Source: Calocera cornea HHB12733 (taxonomy: Eukaryota > Basidiomycota > Dacrymycetes > Dacrymycetales > Dacrymycetaceae). From it: DNA of 64,000 nt. Each line of letters begins with the position of its first letter. Positions within the stretch are counted from its first letter, which is position 1. Under the pieces are notes generated by a model. That model was not told the DNA's origin. It ran no database searches and saw only the letters and a program-made list of their open reading frames with translations. Both the position numbers and the translations under genes were made by a program. Location of the stretch: assembly GCA_001632435.1 (NCBI GenBank), contig KV424005.1, forward strand, positions 62,001 through 126,000. Reading direction: 5' to 3'. This document shows positions 12,317-23,410 of this stretch, in pieces.

Positions 12317-14270
12317 GGTACGTCGTCCCCTTATGCGCCATGAACAGGGACTGATGGCTCTGTAGGCGGCGAGCACGGAACGAGGACCGAAATCTTGAGA
12401 GAGCCCGCATATATACAGAACCTGATACCCGCCGTTCACCCCTTCAACCCAACCCGCCCGAACCTGCATCCATCATCCCCGCATCCGCCCTCCCTGCACC
12501 CTGCATCCCCACAAACCGAACCGAGCTGAACCGAACTGAAATCGAACCGAATCGAACCGAACTGAAACCTGAACCAAATGAAATCGAACCTGCTTTCGTA
12601 CCCAACTGTATTACTAGCCCCTGCACGCGACCCCCGCCCGCCTGTCCCCCTGTCCCCCATTTCTTGCCGACCGCTGGTCGACCCCCCATACATGCATGTA
12701 CCATCGTCGAGCTCCGATCGACTCGCCTCGGCCAGTTGTCCACGGACGACCACCGCCAACTTCCAACTTCAACTTCAACCTCACCCTCACCCGCCACTTC
12801 CAACCATCCAACAATCGCCTCCACGCTCACTGCCATCCTTCCGCTCCGCCGTCGCTGTACCATCACGGGCCCTCGCGTTCCCTTTCCCCGCGCCTTCTGC
12901 CTGCCGTCTCCGCCGGCCAGTGCAGTTCGCTTGCGCCCCTTTGCTGCCCCTGCCGTTCAGGAGCGCAGTTGTACCCACCACCAAATGTTCTCACCCTGTC
13001 TCCCTCTCGTGTTGTCATTCCTCCTTTGGATCTCCTGTACGACTAGGGCGAAGCCTTTCCCCTGTTCCCTGCCAGCCAGCCAGGCATTCAAGATGTTTCC
13101 CATTTCTATGATCGCTCTTTATCATTCCCCATTCTCATTCCATTCCATTCCATTCCATTCCGCCTCCTATCGTCTCGCTATCTGTTGTTGTGCTGTGAAC
13201 CGTCGTCGATGCCGCGAGGTTGTCCCGAAGCGGGAAGTAACCCGTAGCCAGTAGCCAGTAGGAAGCAGGAGGAATCTGTAGCAGCCGAAAGATACCGAAA
13301 TGAAATGAAATCAACATGTACAGGAAAACTGGTTCGGGCTGGAATGGAAGGAAGCACCAACCTCCCCAAACCTAATCGTCGCACGGGGCCGCATGCGTAC
13401 CCTGCCACTGGCAGCACCCTCGAATTCCCCGCCGAACTGTTCGGCCTTCCGGTTCCTTCCCCTACCCACCCTGCCAACGTGCAGGCTTGTGCATCCGAAC
13501 GGGAACGTGCTGGCCAAACGGCTCCCTGGGCTATCAGAGCGCCTCTGCGCTGGCACGGCTCGCGTGTGCGCTGTCCCGCTCGCGGGTGGGTGATGCGGCC
13601 GAGGACCGGGCGAAAGATGGGTGCACGTTCTCCCTGCTGGGCCAGGTCTGGGCCTTGCCCTCCCCTATGGGTTGCCGGCAGTCGCTTGTCCGTAACATGC
13701 TGTAGTGGACGAAAAGGGGAAGATGTTGCCTCCTGGAGCTGTTGGCATCGGTGTGCTGATCCGTTGCCACTACAGTAGCCTTTAACCGGGCGAGCTCATG
13801 ACGATTCCGATCCATACCGTCGAGCTGCTTTTCGACCGCGGCTGATCCGGCTTGTCTGCTCGTGTCTGCCCCTGTATGTATCACCTTGGATCGCCTTCGT
13901 GTCGGATTCTGCCCGAAGGCTTTCTGGCATCGGGCATGGCTTGCGACCTCAATACCTGCACGACGCACGGGCCGCAGCATTCCGCGCGACGGCGCGGTAC
14001 AGGATCGCGTGGACTTCGTCGTGCACGTCCAGATGGTTGTCTTACGTACTTCTTTCCACGGAGTGAGCACTCTCTCGGTGCTTTGATAGTGCACAGAGCA
14101 GCTGCTACAAGTCGTCTTGCTATGATCGAATGGGTTTTCATGAAACCAGTCCGTGCAAAATGCGGTTGTTCTAGTGCCTACAAGGGTATCCTCTCCCACT
14201 AGGTCACCGACTAGGCCGGCGAAATGAATCGAGTCCAAATGTCCGTATACCAAGAGTCTCCTGCAGTCAG
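12317..14270. other. 3' flank and intergenic stretch, no supported gene
   Basis: Contains the C2H2 3' UTR, a (GAACC)-type degenerate repeat at about 12515-12575 and a perfect CATTC microsatellite (five units) at 13136-13160. A 239-codon reverse frame at 14253-13534 has no motif and unusual composition, so it is not called. Confidence 0.45.
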
Positions 14271-15394
14271 CTACACGATCTCGCCTGCCTGCGAGTGGGT
14301 CGACTCAATATGGTTTAGTTCCTCCTGGCTAGCGGGAGTTCCCGGCAGCTCCTTGTCCATGCCCCTCGTCCTCCTCTGCCTCCGCCCACAGCAGCAAAAG
14401 CAGCATCTCCTCCCCTTCTTCTTCTCGAACTCGCCCCCTGGACCCACGAGTGTAAGACCGGGATGCACGGCACAGAACACGACTAGGGCGAGGAACATGG
14501 GCGTAGCGTCTAGCACGTAGTAGTACACTTCGTGCGTCGTGACGTCGGTGATGATCGCCCCGCTCGCGTACTCTGCGAGACGGTAGATGATCCGAATCTA
14601 CAAGATCTTGGATGAGCACGTAATCCTCTATGGGGAAAAGGGAGCAGCTTACAGTGATTAGCAGGAGAACGGTGTACATTGCGATGAGCAAAGGGCGCCA
14701 GTTTGTCGCTGTCCGGTGTCGCCCTTCTCGAGAAGGCGCTTGTGGAAGCGGACTGCGATCGCGAAGAAGAAGCAGATGAAGAGCTGCTGCAAGGCTACTC
14801 CACTCGTGTAGACCAGAAGGGCTATACGGACAACGTTGACATCCTGCGTACCGTCGGTCGCGAGGCCGCCTCCTGCCTGGACGACGAAGGAACTAGGCGC
14901 TGACCGTAAGCATCGCTCTTCTCATGCAGTGGGAACAGACGTACGTGATGTCACGCAGATGAAAATGACTGCCACCGTCTCCGCCTTGATGCCCAATACC
15001 CGTTCGGCCGGGAGGAAGTAGTGCATCGTCCGTCGCAGGCACATGTACACGAAGGCGTTGATCCAGATCGGAGCGAGCAATACGAGCGGCTGTGAGATGG
15101 TCGCAAAGGTCGTCTGGGTTTGATCGAGCGTCGACATTGTGCGAGTGATGAGCCCCGTCAGCTCCCATATGCTGCCCATGATAAGCACCCAGCAAAAGGG
15201 CTTGCGGTATGCGATCGCTTGGCCGAGGCGAGCGACTGTGGTCAGTCCGAAGAGGACGCTGAACAGGATTGCTGCCGGGAAGGAGGCGCGTTAGAAGTAT
15301 GTCGCATTGGGGTCGGATGGTGCTGCTCATGATCAGATTTGCTTTCTTTGCTTTGAAATGAGGCGGACATACGAAGACAGTGCTGGTCGGGCAT
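14271..15394 (-). pseudogene. RTA1-like lipid-translocating membrane protein with apparent frameshift
   Basis: Hydrophobic exons match the RTA1 family (seven-helix fungal membrane proteins tied to lipid translocation and sterol or drug stress). From 15271: AILFSVLFGLTTVARLGQAI, then LLAPIWINAFVYMCLRR, then after an intron with donor GTACGT the conserved FVVQAGGGL, LLVYTSGVALQQLFICF and RFHKRL; last exon IRIIYRLAEYASG, YYYVLDATPMFLALVVF, and a Cys/Lys-rich cytosolic tail to 14271. Between RFHKRL (near 14730) and WRPLLIAMYTVLLLIT (near 14690) the frame changes and I find no splice sites that would bridge it. It is thus either a recent pseudogene, a sequence error or an unusual intron. The N-terminal exon is unresolved; ATG 15394 with donor GTATGT is one candidate. 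Confidence 0.6.
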
Positions 15395-16006
15395 GCTGGA
15401 AAGTTGACGAGTTCTGTTCGAAGGTTGAGGTGCAATGGTCCGCCAAGCCGGCAGGTGCTCTGATCAGGAGACCCCGGCGTAGATGTTGCAGTGAGTAGCG
15501 ACATTACTCGACCAGGAGAGCGAGACATCTTATACGCCAAACGACCGAGGTCGCTACTACCAGCAGGCACCCAGCCAAGCTGCGTACATCGGTGCAGCCA
15601 ACAACTCCCTCACCAGCGGCGGTTAGAGTTGACCTCGAAGCAGATAGGGTAGCGTCTGTCCGTCATCAACCTCGATACAGACGCTGCGGGGAAGCACGAG
15701 GCAAGCCGTGAGTAACGAGAAAACCATTGCGATCGGAGAGGGCGATGGGTTGTTCGAGATGGCAGAGATGCCTCCTTCGCGCCCCCTGAGAGGCTGGGGC
15801 TGTACCCCACTCGAGGAGAGCACCCTCTCCGTAGTCATCCCGGAATGGGCTTACGACTGTTCCACTGCGTAATCGATCGAAATTGAGACTTGAGAAGTAA
15901 AGCAGGGCTCCCACGCCCTTGAGCCGCAGCTCAATAATGCTGCGAGAAGCTGTTGCGTCACGTGCAGCCGCAGTGGAGACGCGGAGGAGGGCAGTGCTCC
16001 AAACAA
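15395..16006. other. Stretch between RTA1-like gene and MULE
   Basis: A reverse open frame of 130 or so codons (to 15666) runs up to the MULE insertion point and would continue on its far side if the element and one target copy were removed, but it carries no recognisable domain. Nothing else is supported. Confidence 0.3.
15998..16006 (+). repeat. Left 9-bp target-site duplication of the MULE
   Basis: TCCAAACAA at 15998-16006 is repeated exactly at 18121-18129, directly outside the two terminal inverted repeats. Nine base pairs is the usual target duplication of Mutator-like elements. Confidence 0.92.
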
Positions 16007-16108
16007 GAGGTAATTCCTCCGATGTCCCCTCTGCGGAGGTGGAGTTCCCACAATGTCGCAGCGGGCACAATTGCCCAAATTGTCCCCCTGGAGGAATGAC
16101 CGGCCCTA
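16007..16108 (+). repeat. MULE left terminal inverted repeat
   Basis: Begins GAGGTAATTCCTCCGAT and pairs, without net gaps, with the reverse complement of 18019-18120, ending at CCGGCCCTA. The outer third is nearly identical; the inner part diverges but keeps AATGTCGC and TGTCCCCC words. Confidence 0.92.
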
Positions 16109-16251
16109 AAGCACCTTCTTGAGAAGATGGTGGTTAGTGAGAGAGGGGCACAAGGGTCCGGTAAGCCTCGCGTCATCGCTTTTGACTGTTTTCTCTGGCA
16201 CGCATGTTTTTGTGCCTCAACATGTATCATTATCTATTGTAGCATAATATA

Positions 16252-17886
16252 TTAGTTTGCTGCTACCCTTGGCTCCTTCCGCTTGACTGTGCGTCGTCCT
16301 CTGGCTTGTCTTTCAGGGGGTGGATTGATATTTGTATCACGCTCGAGTTCCGAAAGGAGAATTGGCGGATATGCGATTCTGTAAGTTGCCCGAAGGACAT
16401 CTGTTGAATAGTATGCACTGATATAATCGATAGGTGCCAGCTTGGAGACCCGGCAGAGCTTGACAGCATGACGGCAGGGTATAAAGTGCTGTCGGAAGAA
16501 GTGACAAGTACACATTCCGACATGGTGTTCGGTATCAAGTTGAACTTCATATTCTTCTCCGTCGATTGTTTCTAATGCCTTGAGTTTTGCATGTACTGGG
16601 GAGGAGAGCCAAATACCATATTGATTGGCTTGTGCAGCTTCCTGCTGAAAGAGCTTGAATGCCGTTGGTGCAATGTTACCGGGAATTGTGGCAGCCTTAA
16701 TTGCGCGGGCCGCAAATTTGGTCATCTGATCTGTCCATATGAAATCAAGAAGCTGGAGTACTGGGTATTGGCGTGCTCGTGCATATGCACTGTTCATGAT
16801 CTCGACAGAGTTGGATGTGACTTTTCCGAATCGGCTGCCAGGGAATGCATAGGTGGCCCAGTGTATATGGGGAATCTTGTTGATATACTCGGCTGCGGGC
16901 TCGCTTATCGTCTTCAACTTGTTGAGCTCCTCGTCAAAGAGCTTTGCTGTCCTGGCATATACCAAGGGCCAGACCCGGTACTGCATAGCATGACCATATC
17001 GGGTTTCCATGTTGGACAGGATATGCCGGGCACAGAAGGCTTCAATGACATTTGGGAGCTCGGACGAAACTGCGTTGAGAAGGCCTTTTTGACGGTCGGA
17101 GATGAGAACTGTTCCGGGGGTGTTGAGGGTGGGAAGAGCCTCTTGAAGGCAGCGAAGGAACCAACACCATGTTGGAGTGTCTTCCTGTGGGGCGAGCCCC
17201 CAGGCCAAAGTGATGATTTGGTCATCGGCATCATATGCAGTAGCGAGCATAAGGATATACTTGAAGCCGGTTTTGGTGAATGCACCATCAACTGCAATAA
17301 AGCGACGCAGATGGGTCCATGCATTCTTGGCTGGTGAAGGGCAGATGAAGACAGAGTGGAAAGTATTGTCTGGATAGAGGTGAAAATCGATGGACGCATT
17401 TGGATCGCATGCCCGAATTTGCTCGATGTAGGCTGGGATCTTCTGGAACTCGGTGCGCTGGTCGGAATTACTGTCTTGGAGAAGGTTTTGCTGGGCACGC
17501 CAGGAAGCCTTGTAGTTGACATCGATGCTTTTTTTTACAAGCAGTGTTTGCAAGACTTGAGGGGCAATGTTCTGTGCAGGGAGTAGCATGGACTGGATGA
17601 CGTGATTCACGTACTTCGATCAACTTGTTGCAGCACGTTGTTTCTTCACTTCTCCTTGACAGTTATGGTCGGAGACCAGTGAAACCACCCGGAAGGAACC
17701 TCTCCAGGCACGGACAGATGCCTTGAATGGGCACTTCGCATGGTCACAGACCATTTGGAGCCAACCACGCTTTTTATCGTTCCGTGAAGTCCGACAAGAA
17801 GCACCTTGAGCATTAGAATGAGTTATCAAAGCGAAGGAAGCATCATCTAAGCTCTCAAAGAGCTGTCCGGCCACCACAGAAGCCAT
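16252..17886 (-). pseudogene. MULE transposase with SWIM finger, one in-frame stop
   Basis: The N-terminal part (ATG 17886) has a MuDR/FAR1-type zinc-binding region: WLQMVCDHAKCPFKASVRAW then VSLVSDHNCQ. After KKQRAATS comes a TGA at 17622-17620, then the same frame continues SKYVNHVIQS without any shift. The catalytic part has the DDE pattern of MULE transposases: AVDGAFTKTGF (first Asp), LISDRQKGLLNAV (second Asp), CARHI, and acidic residues in FDEELNKL as a likely third. The C-terminal SWIM finger is MCTCHFFRQHFIPCRHAVKLC in outline, with CxC and CxH. Family role: cut-and-paste transposition by binding the terminal repeats. The single nonsense codon is the only visible lesion. Confidence 0.88.
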
Positions 17887-18018
17887 TAGGTACAAGTGCG
17901 CCGCTGAGAAGTTTGCAGAAGACGCGTCCGGGCGTGTTGTATCAACACCAGACGCGTCAAGGCTCGGTCCCTTGTGTGCTCCTCTGTCTCTTACCACCAC
18001 GTCCCTGACAGCTTTGCT

Positions 18019-18120
18019 TAGGGCCGGTCATACCACTGGGGGGACATTTTAGGAATCTGCGACCGGAGCGACATTCTAGGAACTAACCCTCCGTAGAGGG
18101 GATATCGGAGGAATTACCTC
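18019..18120 (-). repeat. MULE right terminal inverted repeat
   Basis: Reverse complement of the left repeat; reads GAGGTAATTCCTCCGAT from 18120 leftward. Two mismatches in the outer 33 bp relative to the left copy. Confidence 0.92.
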
Positions 18121-18129
18121 TCCAAACAA
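18121..18129 (+). repeat. Right 9-bp target-site duplication of the MULE
   Basis: TCCAAACAA, identical to 15998-16006. Confidence 0.92.
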
Positions 18130-18572
18130 CGACACAGCCCATTTCGCCTTTCTAGGAAGAAAGGTCCCGTCAGACGCGTCGCCTCACTTTGGCTAACTTC
18201 GATGACCTTGGACATGATAATTCGTTGTGGCCTATTCCTCGACGTGCCCAGCTGTGGATGTCCTTAACGTGCTCATATATTTGGATGACTGGCAAAAAGA
18301 GCAACGATACCATTCACTGGCATCAATCATGCTCATGAACGATACCTAGCATAGCCGGCGCTCGGATCGCTCACTGGGAATGTATAGTCGGACAGGTGAA
18401 GCTCTATAGACTGAGCAGGCAATTGTTATACTAACCGGTGAACAGTACTTGTCCCTATGTCTGACTACCGTATCTATGACTATACGCATGTCAATCTCTG
18501 CGCTTGATGCACAACGGGACCTTCGGGCCCTGGTCGAGCTGCCCCTTCTGCATGGAGATCTGAGTTGCTTCA
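18130..18572. other. Stretch between MULE and P450 gene
   Basis: No gene supported; 3' flank of the P450 gene. Confidence 0.4.
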
Positions 18573-20609
18573 TCAGGTCATTCTACGACTGAGGATGAAA
18601 GCTACACTGCATACTGTTCCAGCGAATGATCCATCTCTCCACAGCACGTAGTTTGGGTCCGAGATTGTGAGCTCGAAGTGGCGAACAATCACGGCGAGGA
18701 AGACCTGCATCTCGAGGACGGCAAACCGCCATCTGCATCATTACGTCAGTAGAGAGTACAAGCTTTCAGATCAAGCAGCTCTGATACCCTAGGCAGACCT
18801 TTGGACCCGCTCCGAAGGTTGCTCTTATAATTGGTGAGTAAGTTCGATTTGCACCCCAAGTACTGCAAGTCTCACATGTTTGCATAAGGAGAATCGCATG
18901 CGTTTTCGGGCTTGACCGATGTCTCGTTCATCTCGATCCATCGTTCGGGTTTGAATTCGTGTGCATCTTTACCCCATACTTCTTCAAGGTGATTGAACCC
19001 GTCCAGGTGGCACATCTACCGTGTCTATCAATCGATGTCCAACGCATCCTGAATTGCCGACTTGCCACGCGCTGTCCTTTCTTCACTGGAATGGCCTTGA
19101 CACCCTCATTGGAATCCCCACGAATGGGTCTAGAGAGGGGAATCACGATATCTTTGCTTGCAACAAGCATGAAAGAGTGCGCGGCACTGTGTACACGAAG
19201 CGTCTCGTTCACTACCGCCGTCAAGTATGGCAGCGTTTCCACGACCGAGTGATCGAACCCATCGGTGAGATCGTTCTCCTTGGCCGAGCCTAGGACGCTC
19301 ATAACCTCTTCATATAGCTTCGTCTGGACCTCCGGGTGACGTGCGATCTCAAGGAGCGCGAAAGCCAGAGACTGCGCCGCCGTTTCGAAGCCTGCCATGA
19401 AGATTGTGCTGTACCGCGTCAAGCAAAGCACAATTGGCAGCGAAACCACTCACTTCAACTGGTGGTGCAACTCCTCGTCCGTCAATTGTTGAAGTCCCAC
19501 CTTCTCATTTCCCATGTTAGCCTTTGTGAGCACGCTGCGTACGTCATTGTCTCCTGAACCGTCGCTATCGTGCGCGAGTGCCGCTTTCCTTCGATCAACT
19601 GGATCAGATACTTGTGGATCATCGCTTTCGAGTGTTGCAGCCTCTTCATCGCCGGAAGAGGTAGCTTGTCGGTGATAAAGATGAGCCAGGTCGGAACATA
19701 CATGATGATGGCGCCGAGTACGATGCTGAGCTTGCTCACGTGGGAGAACGATTTGTTCACCATGCTGGCGTACGCTCTACAGGATTCCGCCTCAGCATTG
19801 CCCTCGGCCCAAAGAAGAACAGAACCAGCCTCAGCAAATCATTCGAACCACCTTCAACAGCACGAAAGTCGACTCCAAAGGCGGCTATTGACCCAGGTCT
19901 CATTAATAATGGATCACCGGTTTAGATGGATGGTACCTACTCAACCCGACGGCGGTCGTTGTCAGGCGCTCCATCCAGTGACAGGCCTCCGTATTCCAAG
20001 TCTCAGAGGTGCGTCCCTCTGCCGTGATCTGAGAGTTCCATTCATTGACGAGCTGTTCCAAATCAGCAGTTTGTTGTCCCTCTGATGCACGTACATACTC
20101 TGTATGCGCAAGTTGCGAACGTTGGAGTCAAGGTCTTGATAAACGAAGGTGTGAAGGCCGGCTGCAACAGCCTCTTCTGTCGGACGTGTTCCACTCCTTG
20201 GGCATACACGACACCTTCTCCTGCAACGAGGCGCACAAACTCTCGGAAAGATTTCTCCATAAGGAAACTGTCGTTTTGACCTTTCAAGACGGCCTGAAGG
20301 GCAAGAGGATCATTCAGGACAAGAAATTCCCGCTTGGCGACATTCGTCAGTATATTTCCATGCAATGCTTGTTAAGCCGTAGCTCACCCCGAAGCAGCTC
20401 CGAAATTTGTACACCAGGCCATATTCCGCTTTCCAGCGTTCGTTTGCGACGCCAACTTCGGACAGCGCCAGATCGGCCTGGCTTCCCAGGAGCCAAGAAT
20501 CCGGTTTCGGCCCATTGATATAGTCGGGCAGCATACTCTTCTGCGATTGCCTGAACTTCCAGACCGCCATGGCAATGCATAGTGCGACGATGAGCCAGAG
20601 GAGAGACAT
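18573..20609 (-). CDS. Cytochrome P450 monooxygenase, likely intact
   Basis: Starts at ATG 20609 with a hydrophobic ER anchor (MSLLWLIVALCIAMAVWKF), followed by the Pro-containing hinge and by FLMEKSFREF, VVYAQGVEHVRQKRLLQPAF (helix C region) near 20200. Then LVNEWNSQITAEG, a Pro-rich helix region (MYVPTWLIFITDKLPLP), I-helix FMAGFETAAQ near 19400, K-helix ETLR (VVNETLR) near 19210, PERW near 18950, heme-binding loop FGAGPKVCLGY near 18800 and WRFAVLEMQVFLAVIVRHF near 18700. The stop is TGA 18575-18573. All canonical P450 signatures are present across eight or more short exons. Known chemistry of the family: heme-thiolate oxygenation using electrons from ER P450 reductase; the substrate cannot be inferred. 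Two decayed paralogues occur at 54.9-56.5 and 59.3-60.0 kb. Confidence 0.85.
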
Positions 20610-22006
20610 CGGTGGGTACGGTTCTTGAGATGATCGCTGTGTGCACACACGCATGCAAATAAATGCTTGCCAGCCTTCATGGTGGTTGTCCTGCATGCTC
20701 GAATCCAGTCGAGTGCCTCCACTTCACTGAGCGCCAGCCTCATCTTCCTCCATGCTGTACATGCTGTCCTACCCGCCCGTTTCGGCGCCTCAAGCTACCT
20801 TCTTGTGCAGGCCACCTCAATCTACAGCCCAGCCTACGTATGAGTTGGCGTGGTGCTGTCGCGCAGAAATCTAAATTTGTGAGAGGTGCGATAGCAAGGC
20901 ATCTCTCGTGAAGATGCCCGCGTAACCAACGGGCACAGCCGGTTGAGCTTCCGGAAGTCCCATCTCGCCAACGCATACGCATATCAGGTGTGTGATACTT
21001 GGGTATGGAAGGGTCCAGGACTTGCGCTGAATTATACAGAAGTGAGCAACAATGTGATGTGGGTAACCACAAGTCTTTCATGATCATACGCTGCACATCA
21101 TTTTCAGCCGAGTATACCACGAGATCTAACACGCTACTAGTATGCAGTGTCGAACCACTTCGTGAAGTCCGGGAACCCCCCCCCCCCCACGTGATGCCCA
21201 AGGGGGTGAGTTTAGTAGCCACCTCTAATATCAAGAGTTGTCGATCAGAGGAGTAACCTCCGATACGTATTGTATTGAGTGCGGGACGTCGGTTTTGTCC
21301 CAGGAGATCTAGTAGATCAACGATGCTTAACGTCAGAGAAGCGGGCTCTGCGGATCCGAAGCTATTGTTCATCACGATGTCCGGAAAGATAGGGATGGTA
21401 CGCAAAGTACTGTGTTTTGAGGGCCAGCAGGGCTTGCCAGCTTGCCTGGAAGGAATCAAACATTAGTCTGTGTTGCGATTTGGCAGCGCATTTAAGACAT
21501 CTGATAGAGTGTCGTTCGTGCCGCAAGCAGGGGTGTAAACGATACTGATAATGGAAGCGAAATGTGTGCGAAGTGCCTCAGAAACCTGGGATTGACCGCT
21601 TCAGCGCCTGGTAGGGCGACGTGTTAACGTTGCAATTCGGAATAGTGGCCAGTTGACGATCTCGAAGGGGAATACCTTGAATGCTAAGCTGTGCGTAGTG
21701 GGGAGGCGGTTCTTCGTGGGATGTGTTTCATTCCACGGCATCACATCGGGAGCATGGGCGTCTATGTAAGTTTGATGGAAACGTGGCACATCGTATTTGG
21801 AGCATTCTTATTGTGAGTAAGATGGTGACGGTGTTGACAACTGCCAGCACGGTGGAGTTTATGTACAGTAATTATGAGCGTATGAGGTCCGAAGGAAGAA
21901 TTCGTGTAAGGACAGGTTGTGCCGGCCGTTGGGTGTGTTTCTGTGAAGGTTTAAGTGACCATCAACCAGAAGAATGAACACGGCATCGCGCACCTCTCCA
22001 GTGGGT
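20610..22006. other. Intergenic stretch between P450 and F-box-like gene
   Basis: Holds the P450 promoter. Apart from a possible short glycoside-hydrolase relic at 21225-21375 I see no gene. A C10 run occurs at about 21180. Confidence 0.4.
21225..21375 (-). pseudogene. Possible relic resembling a GH79-type glycosidase N-terminal region
   Basis: A reverse frame contains SLTLSIVDLLDLLG followed by IRIGGYSSDRQLLI. The pattern of a leucine-rich helix followed by IRIGG and S-x-D resembles the conserved N-terminal segment of fungal GH79 proteins. Only about 50 residues look coding and the rest of the frame does not; the assignment rests on a short motif and may be chance. Confidence 0.2.
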
Positions 22007-23410
22007 CTAGCGGTAGGGGAAGCTGCCATACCAGGGCCTTAGATCTTCTCGTTCCTCTATCGTGATGCCGAGACGAGCAAAGGCGGGTTGAACATCGTCC
22101 CACCCGCCTCGATGATGGTCGCATGCGCCAAGCCGTATCTTGTCGAGCTTCGGAAGACGCCCTTCTTCAACCGCCTTTACCAGCTGGCTCATCTGCCCGA
22201 ACAAGCTGTTTTCCTGTGAGTGCGACAGGGTACGAAAGAGGGTGACAGTCCGTAGGTTTGGGTGGATTTGTGGAGGAAAGACGTTATTCCACCTTGCTTT
22301 CGGCCAATCTAGTAGCCGAAGGTGCTCCAGATTGGGCAGAATGTCGATAATGCCTGGCAACGATTCTTCGCAGTCAAACTCTTGATAGTAAAGGCTGACG
22401 ATAGTTGCAGCATGTTGACGTAGCAGGTCCCGATCGCCCGATCGCACAGGCGAAACCCGGCCGTTCAGGATGGACAAATGTCTCAACTGGGGCGAGGGCT
22501 GTCGTAAGGCTTTCAAGCCACGGGTTGATTGGAGGAGGAGAGTGTGCAGCTGCTGCCCCTGCTGCGGTAATGGTAGGGTCCCTGACCAATTGGTCGTAAT
22601 CGAGCTGCTGTTGTGCCCCAAGGACACCTGAAGATGGGCGCTGCGAATGACCTCTAAATTGGGCAAGCCACTCAGCATGGGTTGCAAGTACGGCTCCGGA
22701 AGTTCGCAGCTCTGGGCGAGCTCGAGCCTGCGAAGTGTCCCGCAGTATTTCTTGGTCACGGTGCGCGCGAATACCTCAGAGCAGGTGACTGAATATACGG
22801 CTCCCGAAGGGTGATCAAACCCAAGACAGTCCCGTCCATGGAACAGTGGTCCATCGCCGTTACGAACGCCGAGAGACCACTCCAACATCCAGGCCTGGCA
22901 TACCGGTTGAAATATCAGCAGCTCAACATTCGGACAAGCCGGCAGTAGGCCCCAAAGTGAATCCCAGGATGTCGTCCAGGGGGAGTTTACACGAAAGTCC
23001 AGCTCGAGCCTGCGCACACGCTCGCCGCGCGGGCGAATCCGTTGACGAGGGGTGTGGTGTCGCCTTGTAGTCCGAAGGAAAGAGGCGAAGAGCTGAAGGG
23101 CGGTACATCCGGGGAACCGTGTGAGCAGGATGATTTCGTGCATGTATTCGTCGACGAGGATGTGGAGCGACTTTGAGACGAGGCTGAGGGACCGCTTGGT
23201 CCGCAGGGACTCGACGATCTCGCGACGCGTCCTGGTGCGGTCTTCGTCCATTACAGACTCATGGCGCGTGTCGAAGGCGATGGGAACGTCGGTGGCTAGG
23301 CGGATGATGTACCTGACGAGCTCTACGGGAAGCGTGTCCTGAAGTGAGGCAGCACCTTGTTGAGCATGCCTTAGGCGATGGCGGTGGGTGTGAACTGCAG
23401 ATAGTGGCAT
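22007..23410 (-). CDS. F-box-like protein with leucine-rich C-terminal half (copy 1)
   Basis: A single-exon frame of 467 residues from ATG 23410. The N-terminal LPVELVRYIIRLATDVP fits the opening helix of fungal F-box-like domains, followed by SLVSKSLHILVDEYMHEIILLTRF. The rest has irregular leucine-rich segments: VRRLELDFRV, LWGLLPACPNVELL, LRRLELAQ, LRHLSIL, LPNLEHLRLLDW, LRTVTLFRTL, ending in REDLRPWYGSFPYR. Such proteins usually recruit substrates to SCF ubiquitin ligases through Skp1. The frame extends upstream without a further ATG. A close paralogue lies at 56952-58451 on the other strand, and both have a P450 copy just downstream. Confidence 0.72.
   Translation of the reverse strand: MPLSAVHTHRHRLRHAQQGAASLQDTLPVELVRYIIRLATDVPIAFDTRHESVMDEDRTRTRREIVESLRTKRSLSLVSKSLHILVDEYMHEIILLTRFPGCTALQLFASFLRTTRRHHTPRQRIRPRGERVRRLELDFRVNSPWTTSWDSLWGLLPACPNVELLIFQPVCQAWMLEWSLGVRNGDGPLFHGRDCLGFDHPSGAVYSVTCSEVFARTVTKKYCGTLRRLELAQSCELPEPYLQPMLSGLPNLEVIRSAHLQVSLGHNSSSITTNWSGTLPLPQQGQQLHTLLLQSTRGLKALRQPSPQLRHLSILNGRVSPVRSGDRDLLRQHAATIVSLYYQEFDCEESLPGIIDILPNLEHLRLLDWPKARWNNVFPPQIHPNLRTVTLFRTLSHSQENSLFGQMSQLVKAVEEGRLPKLDKIRLGACDHHRGGWDDVQPAFARLGITIEEREDLRPWYGSFPYR

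Larger units (their letters stand above)
16007..18120 (-). mobile_element. Mutator-like element (MULE) DNA transposon, 2114 bp
   Basis: Bounded by a perfect 9-bp target duplication (TCCAAACAA) and by 102-bp terminal inverted repeats, of which the outermost 33 bp differ at only two positions. It carries one gene, a MULE transposase with a SWIM zinc finger, read on the reverse strand. Near-identical ends and an exact duplication point to recent insertion. The transposase has an in-frame stop, so mobility now may depend on other copies. Confidence 0.93.

Noticed and set aside
13534..14253. A 239-codon reverse frame
   Set aside because: No domain, no splice context, and composition unlike the neighbouring genes; it is probably the 3' flank of the RTA1-like gene.
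16591..17337. A 248-codon forward frame
   Set aside because: It is the antisense of the MULE transposase, which has a complete set of family motifs.
21170..21200. C-rich run as a quadruplex or regulatory site
   Set aside because: A single homopolymer run; no repeated G/C tracts around it.
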